From positions 8,124,501-8,188,500 of the forward strand of contig JBANSL010000016.1 in the NCBI GenBank assembly GCA_037127255.1: DNA of 64,000 nt, written 5' to 3'. Numbering within the stretch: the first letter of the stretch is position 1; each line of letters starts with the position of its first letter. Below the pieces are notes generated by a model. The model worked only from the letters and a program-made list of their open reading frames with translations, was not told the DNA's origin and did no database searches. Made by a program: the position numbers and the translations under genes. Shown one piece after another: positions 53,720 to 64,000 of the stretch. The stretch comes from Persicaria tinctoria (taxonomy: Eukaryota > Streptophyta > Magnoliopsida > Caryophyllales > Polygonaceae).

Positions 53720-56700
53720 AAGATGGTATCAGAGCTGAGGTTGTGCACTTCGGGTACGCAAGGGTCGAGTGTATGTTTTGGAAAACCGCCCATGAATTTC
53801 AAATGATTTGAAAGTGTGTTAAAGGGGCAAAATGAACTTAAGAGACCTAACTGAAATTGGACTAAGTAATGAACTTGACTTGTAATAAAAGAGGAAAACC
53901 GACCAAACGGGGACACGAGTGGGTAATAAAGACGCTAGACCACCCCTATTGGGTGTAGTTGGGAACGGTAGACAAAATATCAGCTTGTTCTTTACAGATG
54001 GGTTGGGAGACTCCAAGGAGATCATTATGTGTTTTATTAACTAATTATGTGCTGAATGCTTGCTATGCTAGAGATTTGATTTGGATGCCCTAACTATGAA
54101 ATGTGTATTGACTTACTTGTGCAAACGGGATAGCGGGAGTACCTTTATTTCTATATGGTCAAGTCCAGCTTGTGTGAAACGGCTCTTCAACTATGTTCTA
54201 TCGAGTCTTCCTCCCAGATGTCAGTGTCTTCCACGGGGAATCGGGTTGGCAAACACATTGTGTCGGAAACATGTATGAATATAAAGGTGGTTTGAGTGAG
54301 TATTGAAAGGTAGTTCTTGATGTCATTTTGAGTCGAGAGTAAGGTGTTTATGAGGCTGTCTTTCTTGATTTTTATGATGATTAACCAGTGTTTTCCTACC
54401 ACAAGAGTCGTACCAAAGTCCCACGGGAAAGAGGGGTGATAGGTCAGTCGGGAAAAAGTCAATGGTTGCCCTTAGGGATCTCTGTTCGGTTGTAATGGTG
54501 ACTCTCTCTGAACTATATGACATGATCTTATAGCCTCCTGCATATACCTTGCGAATGACTATTAGTACAGACTGCTCATGCTATTACATATGTGATTGCT
54601 TAGATTGCTTCAGTCTCGTGTTGTGTTTGGCCTTCTATCATAATTGCATGTTTTTATAGCATGTTTACTTGGCCCATTGATCGTATGATTGATTGGAAGC
54701 ATAAACCACATGATATGAACCTATATGCTTTTTGTTTTCGCCTGGGTTAGGTCCATGATAGTGTGATAAACTCTTCTCTGTACAATTTCCTGGAAATGAT
54801 CTCCTTAGCATGCTAGATGATGATGTGTCGATGCTCCTTATTTCTTTTGTGACAAGAATCTATCGCATGCCCATCCATTTTGTATTCGTCAAATTGAATA
54901 GTGCTGATGATTTTGCAAGTTGATATTGTTGTGTGTTACTTGCGTGGAATGGAGAATATGAGGTTTAATTGAGTCTTGGTGAATGAATGTTCCATCCTAG
55001 TATGTGCTGATTTGAACTCATGCTCCCGTATTCTAGTCATATTGCTCAATACTTAGACTCGTGTTATACATCGTAAAAACCTCCCTCATGCTTTTGTATT
55101 GCTGGAATGTGATTGAATTGATTTCTTGCGTGTCGTCACGATCAGTGCATGCATGCATCGTATATTATGTTGAGCCTTAGTATCATGTAGGATCCTTGGT
55201 TATGACTCGTGTGAATTATATCTTGCTTGCATTATTGTCGATTCTCTTTCGAGCTAGGTTCCTGATAGTGTGGTTCTTTCCTCTTTCTATCACCATAACA
55301 TGTCTTACTCATGCAAGATAATTGATGTTGAATTCGATGATTGATTTGCTTTTCGTAATGGTTAATTATAGCATGCTTACATGTTATCACTCGGTAGTGT
55401 TTCCCTATTACTCTGTTTTATCATCTCGCACTTGCATGAATGTAAGACTTGGCACATCACATGATCACACACCACGCTATACCATGATTTTACATACGCA
55501 TAACATATAAATGTTAGGATGAATCTGGTCGAATTACCCTGATTGTGCTCGTGTTCGATATATGCCAGTAGTGTCTTGTAGGGCTTATGATTTCCAATAT
55601 GACTCGCTAAATAATCACGTGTTGTACTTGTTCTATGATGTGATAACTATTGTAACATATATGTGCTCTATGATGGTTCGTTGTTGGCATGATATGTTCT
55701 ATCGCCCATGTTGTCTTCTTGTTACTTTTGATGATGCCTCATGTTTCGTGAATATTATATTGAGCTCCTCTTAATGGCTCTTGACTATGCTTGTATCACA
55801 TCATGTATCGCTGGTATCATGAATGACCTATGCTTTCTAAATGTGTCCCGTCATATGATTACGTGTCATGCTTGACCTATTATATGATCATTGTGCCAGA
55901 TAAGGTAGTTATTATGTTGCTCCTATATGCTCTCGTATGATGCATACACTAAGCTCGTGCATTGCTCATATATGTGACAATTGTGATGCCCATTAAATCC
56001 CGCATATCTTACTTAAGTTGCCAGACATATCTACTTTCATGAATAATGAACTACTATCTTCTCTCGTATGCATCTGTGTAGCACTCGAATATGTCTTTTT
56101 GGAATGAATATGTATGTCGTGCTCCTCGAGATAGGTACATGTTAGTGTGGATTAAGATGATTGATATGCCCCATGATGAATTTGTGTCTACTTGTCATAA
56201 TTGCAACCTGATAGACCTCAATAAGGGCGTTGTTGCTATTCTCGAGTCGGAATTTCGTCTCTAGTTGTCGCCTTTAGTTGTGGTCCGTTTTGTCCCCGAA
56301 AGGAATTTGGGTTGTCCGCTCTTGTCACTCCCCTATCTTCACTAACTTGGACTTTTACGCGATACATTAGACGAGCGACCGCATGGGAAAAGAGAATGAG
56401 GAGTTGGATAGCGATAGAACAGTGCAACGGAAGTGTGGGCCCATAACCCACGGGCCTCATGATCAATGATGTCGACGGAACGGGCACGCATCAAGAATTA
56501 CGGTTACTGAGTAGGATATGACTTGCACGCGAGAGTGTTCTCCGTTCGAATTACTAACCCTTTTGAACTTGTTGACAATGATATTGCACTAACTTGGCGA
56601 TGAGATTTACGTGTTGATGTGCTGACTTGATGATGACTATTGCCTGATTGCCTGTCGTCTATGATGATATGATGTGATGCCTTATGGATCTAATGTAGCA

Positions 56701-58851
56701 TGATGTCTTGACGTGTTGCTACTCTAAGTTGCTAAGCATGATTTGAATTCCTTTGCCTGTAAAATGTGAACTACATATGCTAAGAGACCTGAATTGTATC
56801 TGATAAGGTTATAGTGCAACATGTTAGCTTGACTTCAGTATGTTCATATATGATGTTTGCAATTATTATTGAGCATGATGATAAACTGAGACTTGTTGAA
56901 CCCATGATTTTATGGTTATAAATGCTAGTTGACATGATGTAGACCTTATGTTTGATTATTATAATTATTGCTTCTTCCTTAAACCTATGGGTGAGGTCGT
57001 TGGTAGCGTGGTAGAAGAGTGGTGGAAGAGCTTGAGTGGTTAGGATGATCGGGGATGTTATGAGGTAAGTCGCAAGAGAGAGATGTTGGTTTAGGTAAGA
57101 CGGAGTGAGCTTTAGGAGTTTTGCAAGGCATGATGCTGACGATATCTTGGGAAGTGTGGGAAGTGTAAGAAATGGCCTTAAGAGAAGTGAGGATATAGTA
57201 TGAGAGGGTTCTCGGGTGTGAAGTTATAGATAAGAGTTGGGTTCTTAGAGGTGGATGGTGTGTGAGAGTGATTGATGTAAGGAAGGGCGAGATCTGAACA
57301 TTGAGATGAATTAGAATTTCTTTGGAAAATTTTTGTCTAAGTTGACGTTGGCGAGTCTAGAAGAGGATTAGTCTTGGCTTGAGAGTGGAGATGGATGAGT
57401 GGGGATTGTGTTTTATTTTGACTGGTATGAGGTGATAATTTTCGTGATTATGTGATTTATTTATATTTGCTAGCATGATGCTTTGTAGCAACCATGATGA
57501 ACCTGATATACAATGATATTACATGCTGATCTGCAATATTGAATTCTAAATTGACAGTGACTAGTATTATCGTGATATATTGATGCATTGCTATTATGTT
57601 ATGTCGTTTTAGAAGCATGTTATGATATGATGTAAGAACTATGAGATAATGACGTGTTATTATGTGAAAGCATGATGTTACATTATATAGTGATAAACAT
57701 GATGTTGCACTATATGGTTGGCAAACATGATTATGGATATGTTAAATGACGAATATGACTTTGAGGATGAATATGATTTGTATATATGAGATAATGATGT
57801 CTGATTACTAAATGATCGCTACATGACGTTGTGATAAGTTAAGATGATGTCTGGTGAGTATGTTGACATTCGATGATTGATATGCTCCTTGATCTCCCCT
57901 TTTGCTGAATCTTAATGGCATGATTTTGTTGTGTTGATGTGTTGACAATGAGTTTTGGTTCATTGACTCTATGATGAGGTGATACTTTTATGACTTCTGA
58001 TGTGATGTCGAGACGTTTATTATGATTTTGTTATGTGGTTGAGATACGTATTATGACCCATAGTAGGATGTAGAGATGTTGATGTGACCTTGTGGCACTG
58101 TGTTGGCATATGTTTGAGACTTGTCATATGATGTACTGATTGGAGATTGGCGGGTTATTTGGTTATGCATTTCTTATGGCTTGTGAAACTCGCTTGAATT
58201 GAGACTGATAGCTTGTTTTGATTCTGGAAACTAGGAAGAGAATATGGGATTAACCCTTAGAGGTGGATGATTCCACCTCCGAGCTTTGAAATTTGATTGA
58301 TTGTTATGCGTGAAACTGATTTGGTTTTGGAGGATTTTGACGAAATTTTGATCGAAACGATTTTACTTGTGTTGGGTGTAAAGTTTCTTGGTTAAACGTT
58401 GGATTTGAAGAGTTGAACGATTTTGAAAAGGATTAGATTTGATTTGTAAGGAATAAACATTATCGAGAGTTTCAACGATTTTGAGGCCAATCTTTTTCAA
58501 TTGTCAAACCCGAGCGACTCTATGATACTTCACGAAGTGGATACAAGCATTTTATGGGGGCGCTTGTAGGGTGCTTGCTAAGACCTAGTGATGACATTGT
58601 AGAACTTTTAGAGTTGTGGTACTTCCGAAAAGTCGAAGCGAGTATGCGATAGGGGCGCTTATTGCATACTTGTCAAGGCCAATTGGAGATGTCACGACCG
58701 TGGCTAGGATGTTGTGAGAATCCCGGAAGACGCAACCGAGATGATTACAAGATTTTGGACATGGTCCTTGGACTCATCAATTTCAAACTTCATTCCCTAC
58801 TTTATTTTGGTTTTAGTCTCGAGGACGAGACTTGTTTTTAGAGGTAGATGA
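53720..58851 (+). other. LARD internal region, non-coding
   Basis: It opens with the PBS (53724-53735) and ends at the putative PPT just before 58852. No open frame exceeds about 110 codons and none resembles retroelement proteins. It is enriched in ATGATG, TGATAT and GCATGATG words, with frequent stops in all frames. The segment TCGAGGACGAGAC at 58819-58831 resembles the sequence near the end of Gypsy pol in autonomous elements, suggesting descent from one. Confidence 0.85.
53724..53735 (+). other. LARD primer binding site
   Basis: TGGTATCAGAGC, complementary to the 3' end of initiator tRNA-Met, lies four bases after the LTR end; it is the standard PBS of many plant LTR elements. Confidence 0.9.
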
Positions 58852-61800
58852 TGTAAAGGCCCGGATTTTTAAATAATAAATTTCAATAAATAATATGAAT
58901 GGATTTAAGTCGAAAAAATGATAAGATAAAATAAAAATAAAAAAAAATTCGGATATTTCAAGAAAAACTCGTCCTTAATTTCCTAAATCGAAATTGAAAT
59001 CCTTAAAACGCGTTCCGGCATTATTTAACTGGAAATTTAAATTGCGTTATACTATGCTTTTATATGCGAAAATTTAAAATAATATTTGGAATTCTTTATT
59101 AAATTCAGAAGTGAAAATTTGAAAATCTTATGGGTTGGATCGGATAAGGTCAGAGAGCGGATCTTGAGATATTTGTTCGGGTATTTAAAATTTCTTTCGG
59201 GACATGGTCCAAATTCCATTTATTTATTTTTTCTTTATTTCTTCCCTCATTTCTCTCTTTATCTCTCTCTGACAACTCTGTTGAAGATTGTCTTCTTCCC
59301 TTATAGACTTGCAGTGTACAGCTATCAATTTTTGTTGTTGTGTGCCAATACACACCATAAACCCCCTCTGCCTCACTCTCTTTCACGCCATTTCTCTCTC
59401 TCTCCCTCTTCCACTGTCTGAAATTTCAAAGAAACAAAACCCAGAAATTCAAATCACCACCACCTGGCCACTGTCTTCCGACGAGCCACACCATCGCCTC
59501 ACCTTGCTTCTGCTGCACTCCCTCCTCGCCTCCACGAGCAGCAGCAACAACATCTCCGTTCCCCCTCCTTCCTCTGCGAGCCACACCCAGCAGCACCTCC
59601 CGACCCACTCGGAGTCCACGACGAGCAGGAGCAGCCGGAAAATTTCCCGGAGACCGAGCGCGAGCCGCATCCGCCCCCACTTCCGATTCGCAAGGTCCCT
59701 TTTCCGTCCTCGTTCTCGATTTCGACTAATTACCTCGTAAAGGAGCACCTTTCACTTACTCCTCTCTCTCCCAAGGTCTAAAACGAAGATTCCCTTTGAC
59801 GACGCCGCCGAATCCAACGGATCGAGCACTCCGGCGAACCTTCGAGACCCTCTCGGTGAGCTCGCTTTACTCCCTTCTTTCTTGCTCGCTTTTGAATCCG
59901 TGTTTGTGGGTTGAGGTCGGAATTTCCTTTCGGTCGGGATTGGGTGAGAGCTGGGACCGGAAAGAGGAGCCACCGGCGGGAGCATTCTCCTCCTCCCTCC
60001 TTCGTTTCCGTTCACCGTCGAACAGAGAGCGTTGTTCTTCATTTGGGGAGGAAGACAGGACGACTGGGCCTAATTCTTGGGCCGGATCCGAGTTGTTTTT
60101 CGGGTTTGGGGCTCTCAGATCCGGGTTTCCTCTGTTGTGGGCGGGTCTCCTTTCTTTCCTTTCTTTCGTTGGATCCGGGAGTGGGCCGCATCCTTTGGGC
60201 TGGATTCGGATCCGGGGTTGAGAGAGCTGGGCTTGTTTGGTTATTTAAGAGGGATGTGTTTTATGAGTTAGGTGTTATGGTTATATTTATGGTTATATGT
60301 TTTGAGAATTATATGGTTAGTAAGTGTTAAATTATTTGAATATTATTATTATTATTATTATTTTGGGATTTGGTTATAATTATAAATTCTGGAATTCAAA
60401 ATAGTATTAATTGAATTATTTATATATGATGCATTTTGTGATAATTTAAATAGGGGATTTTGGGATTTTTGGAAAAGAATCACTAATAAAATAGTTGATG
60501 CTTATGATAATCATATTTATTGTTGATAAAGTATTTTAGAGGGTTTTCGAGTCCGGAAATATACCTTAAATGAGTTATTGTTTGAAAATCAAGATGCCGG
60601 AATTATTTCTATAATATGATTTTGAGATATTGATTTTAAGGTTTAAATGTTTAATGTCGGGATTCCTTGTTTTGGTTTGATGATGTTGGTTTTTAGAAGA
60701 AGTTTGGAAATATGGTTGGTACGATTTTATCAATGGGTTTGATTGGAAGTAAATGATTTTGGACCTTTTGGTTAATGATTGATCGTATCGGAAAGGTTTT
60801 GGGAAAATGGTTTTACCGTCGATTTATTTTGAGGATATTGAGAACTTGGGTTCGTGTGTGTGAGAATGTTGGCTCGGTAGCTTATGGAAATGGCTTGATG
60901 ATAGGTGTGTATTGCGGTTGGATTACTCTTGGACTTGCAATTGGGCCCTTGATTGCGTTATCTTGCTGTTCTGCATCTTCAGGTAAGTTCCCTAGGGGGC
61001 TTACTCAGGTTGGACATTCATGCCTGTTGTTGCATTTTATGTTAGGTGTTGCATATGCATAAAAGCATGCCATGTAGTATCATGTTTAGGTTGCACTAAT
61101 TGATTGAGCATCTGTTTACTTTATGCGTTTGAAACAGAACGGCCGTTATCTGTGATAGTCCTAGAGTCTTTGCTAGGGTCATAGGGTAGCCTAGCCTCAT
61201 CGGGCACCCTGAGTCAATCGAGTCATGAACTTCCTTATATTATGAGATGCATGCGGGCTTTATTGTGGATACGGGTTGGGCATGCGTGCCACCCGATTAT
61301 ATGGAATACATTCACGAGCTGGCCAGTCTCCGCCTATCGGAAGGGGTGGAGGTAGGAGAGGGATATGCCGTTGGCATTGTCTTGGGCCCTTTACAGTATT
61401 TCTGCACATTATTATGAATTAGGAGCATGCTAGTGTGTTTGACTTTCGTATTGCATTAGAGCATCTTTATTAGGTATAGCACATACTATGTGGCCTCAGC
61501 GAGGACTGCCGGTCCCGCATGAGTGGCTCGATCTGACTCCTTTCCCCGTTCTTCTTTTAAAGGCATTTCTGCAGATCTTGTTTGCTCCATGCTTAGGCGA
61601 CGGGAAACCCTTGGGCGAACCGAAGAATCTAGCTAATATTCTAACTTGGTAAAATGGTAATCACTCGCTCATAATTTGGTTTTGACCGGCTCGGCCGTGA
61701 CACTTGTATCTTTATTATGCTTCCGCTTTACTTCCGTTTGAAATGGATTTCGCGACATAGTCTTAGGACAGGTTAAGGGTACCCAACGGCCCTTCGAGGT

Positions 61801-61938
61801 TTTTAGGGTTTGAAATCCCTCTTTCTACTAACCTTAAAATGAGTTTGAAACCTCGACCCGTACCTGGATTGCAAGATCTGAACAAGGGGTTTTATCCCTT
61901 GAAACGTAACCCGGAAATCATAATCCTGGGCCGTTACA
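58852..61938 (+). repeat. LARD 3' LTR
   Basis: 3087 bp, collinear with 50633-53719 without any indel seen. The differences noted are almost all transitions (for example near 52606/60825, 52747/60966, 53652/61871), consistent with C-to-T decay at methylated sites. Confidence 0.97.
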
Positions 61939-61943
61939 ATTGG

Positions 61944-62720
61944 ACTAATGGAAATAAGAGAGAATAGAGAAAAAGAAATGCAAACTTATATCCATGACAG
62001 CAGCTTGAGGACAGCTCTGATGGCAAGTAGGCATATCATGATGCCTCGTTGTATTATGATCAACTATAAGGGTGATTGATGGATTCTTAGAAATGGATGC
62101 TTGAGGTGTGTTGGTAGTGTTCCATAACTATTTGGTCCACGTCAATATTCTAACAATAAGCTCTAAAATCAAGCACAACTGAGAACTAAACTACACTCTT
62201 TGAGCCTAGAAATTGACACTGAATCAAGGTAGAAGAACCCTAATTTGTAAACATTGTTGGCAAATTAGTTTCTCAGCATTCAAACAATCCAACACAACCA
62301 CAAACTTCACCATTATCAACTCTAGGCGAAAAGCCCCAATTTTTTCGCAAATATTCGCAATCAATAACCCTAGGTAGTTCCAATCCAACTCGAAATCCCA
62401 AATCAAAAAAGAAGAACTAAATGAAATAGATTAAGGGTGAGATTTCATACCGGATCTGAAGAAAAATCGAAAAGAATGAGGGCTAGGGGTCGCTGTGTGA
62501 TCGGTGACGACCAGGTGCGGGGAGGCGTACCGGGGAGGAGGTTGAAGAAGAGGAGAGGTTCCTGCGCGCGGGAAGCTATTGTGTCGGCGGCGGCTGCCGG
62601 TCCGCGGGAGGTGGCTCACGGAGTCGTGGTGAGAGCAGTGGCCAGCCGGAGCAGTGGCGCTTGGGAGGAGGAAGAGCGTCCGCGAGAAAGCTCAGAGAGC
62701 AAATGAGCGAGAAAGATCAG
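61944..62720 (-). other. Possible first exon and intron of an unidentified minus-strand gene
   Basis: At 62440-62710 the sequence is markedly GC-richer than its surroundings and, on the minus strand, starts with a CT-rich leader (CTCTCTGAGCTTTCTCGC). It ends in ATCCG|GTATGA, a plausible splice donor near 62453. T-rich, intron-like sequence follows to the LARD. Open frames on both strands (62431-62619 minus, 62437-62706 plus) lack known motifs. The LARD would separate this from any downstream exon. Confidence 0.3.
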
Positions 62721-63346
62721 AGAGCAACAGGGTGCTAAGGGGCTAAAAAAAGATTGACGGATGCTACCCTGGCTAAAAAATTATTTAAGGATGTTAATTA
62801 GCTAATTAAATTACCAAAAGGTGATTTTTCACCAAATTTTCTCAATATTTTATTCTTCGCATCTTATTTTCGTTTTTCCCACTTTATCAATAACATCCAT
62901 AGTATTCTAAAATCTATCTTTTCATACCTATTCAATTTACAAATATACCCCTCTCCAACAATTATTTTCATTCTCGATTATATTATTATACTCATTTATT
63001 ATTATTAAAATATACTTTTGAATAATTATTTATTTCATATCTTGCATTATTTATTATTTCAAATTATTCCATAATTATAATTCAATTTTTCGGATTATAT
63101 TTTGCATATTTATAATCAAAGAGAAATATTTAAAAAAAAATATAGTTAAACATATTCAAAATTGATGTCTACGTGTAGATAAAAATGAATCTAGTATTGT
63201 GGTAATTTTTTTATTTTACGTTTTTTATTACCAAAATATTGATTTTCATGTGTAAAACAATTTAACACCATGGAAGATCTAAGACGTCCACCACAGCACA
63301 TGTACTGTCGCAATCCTATGACTAACCTCCTGCAACCCACTCCTTG
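62721..63346. other. AT-rich spacer
   Basis: Very AT-rich and non-coding, with no element boundary recognised apart from the SINE target site at its right end. Confidence 0.6.
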
Positions 63347-63440
63347 AATTTGTAAATAAAGAGCGGCCATATCCGGGTTCGAACTGAGGACCTTTGGGTA
63401 CTACCCGCAAGTCCTTTCCAGTAAGCCATTCCGGAATGGT
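63347..63440 (-). mobile_element. tRNA-derived SINE, 94 bp
   Basis: Flanked by a perfect 19-bp duplication TCCTGCAACCCACTCCTTG (63328-63346 and 63441-63459). In minus orientation it has box A-like TGGCTTACTGGA near its start and box B-like AGTTCGAACCCGG, the internal pol III promoter of tRNA-derived SINEs. It ends TTTACAAATT rather than in a long poly(A). The perfect TSD points to a recent insertion. A truncated relative lies at 33130-33193. Confidence 0.82.
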
Positions 63441-63459
63441 TCCTGCAACCCACTCCTTG

Positions 63460-64000
63460 CGTGACATGTGTCCCATTTGTTGCAACTTGCTGCACGTTGG
63501 ACATTAAATTTCAACACTCTAGTATCGATACTAGAGGGTTGAAAATATATTTTCTAAAGTATCTTATAACATCCTATATTATTGATAAATATATATTTTA
63601 TAAAATATCTTATATTACAAATCAATCCCTAAAAAATCTAAAACGTGTCCTTTGACTCTATACACTATACCAAATTATATATCATTAGTCATTTTTTTAA
63701 TCAGGTTTTGTTTAAGATGTATAATTTATAATTTATATGGAGTACTAAGTATGTTTAATGACATTTTTCAAACTTTCACTGACATTTTATTAACGAGGTT
63801 CTCCCACAAATAGAATTAAGACCAAATTGCATAAAATCACCCTTTAAATATACTCATTTATCATAAACAATCCCTTAAATTGATATTTTCAAGAAACTAC
63901 CTTTTAAATAACTTTCGTCACCAATTAGTCACTCTTGAAATTATATATTATGTTCAAATCTAGGTTAATTCGAAAAATTATAATTTTACCCCTTATTTTA
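63460..64000. other. AT-rich spacer at window end
   Basis: No gene or element boundary recognised. Confidence 0.55.

Larger units (their letters stand above)
50633..61938 (+). mobile_element. Non-autonomous LTR retrotransposon (LARD), 11.3 kb
   Basis: Two direct 3087-bp LTRs (TGTAAAGGCCCGG...GGCCGTTACA) enclose 5132 bp. ATTGG flanks the whole element at 50628-50632 and 61939-61943. Four bases after the left LTR lies TGGTATCAGAGC, a PBS for initiator tRNA-Met; before the right LTR is a purine-rich stretch (AGAGGTAGATGA). The LTRs have equal length and differ at only about ten sites by eye, so insertion was recent. The interior has no gag, protease, RT, RNase H or integrase. It must have been mobilised by a Gypsy relative; the end sequences match the solo LTR at 15644-18123. 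Confidence 0.95.

Noticed and set aside
63350..63440. A genuine tRNA gene
   Set aside because: Box A- and B-like words are present, but there is no cloverleaf with acceptor stem and anticodon arm; the 19-bp TSD points to a SINE.

Overview
This is plant nuclear DNA, most likely from a eudicot. The genes are intron-rich, the spacers are AT-rich, and one argonaute relative, one alanyl-tRNA synthetase and one EIN3-type factor are all plant-like. Most of the remaining sequence is transposon-derived (Copia and Gypsy LTR elements, LINE tails, SINEs, Helitrons, MULE, hAT, Tourist and Stowaway elements). The family (perhaps Lamiales) is a guess. I saw no tRNA or rRNA gene, no CRISPR array and no bacterial operon.

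Layout. 1-500: a head-to-head pair of casein-kinase-1-like first-exon fragments. 1878-5968 (minus): an AGO4-clade argonaute pseudogene. It has a large PIWI deletion, at least three smaller frame-breaking lesions, a TG...CA insert in the N domain and a 159-bp triplication over its first recognisable exon. 5969-9469: spacer with small tandem repeats and two G-boxes. 9470-20213 (minus): a Ty1/copia element with LTRs, PBS, PPT and TSD, split by two Gypsy-type solo LTRs. 20214-22740: spacer with LINE, Gypsy and retroposed fragments. 22911-32607 (plus): an apparently intact alanyl-tRNA synthetase gene with about 23 coding exons and two plausible starts (mitochondrial and cytosolic). 32608-42500: transposon graveyard with two Helitrons, a long (TA)n tract, and an hAT-like element inside a TIR element inside a LINE RNase H region. 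42550-45465 (plus): an intact EIN3/EIL gene with a single coding exon and a 5'UTR intron. 45470-50632: spacer with hAT and Stowaway MITEs, a TTGAC-palindrome cluster, a TGATGCC repeat field and a quinone-oxidoreductase fragment. 50633-61938: a very young non-coding LTR element (LARD type) with two 3087-bp LTRs. 61939-64000: an unidentified first-exon-like segment and a short SINE.

Only two genes look functional: alanyl-tRNA synthetase (translation in cytosol and mitochondria) and EIN3-like (ethylene signalling). They are neighbours with no evident functional link. The most unusual signals are the decayed argonaute, the nested insertions whose conceptual removal restores reading frames exactly, the LARD, and a splice-donor-containing hairpin shared by otherwise diverged Gypsy LTRs. 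I did not find a convincing new defence or metabolic system. Exon boundaries were called by eye from splice consensus and family conservation.
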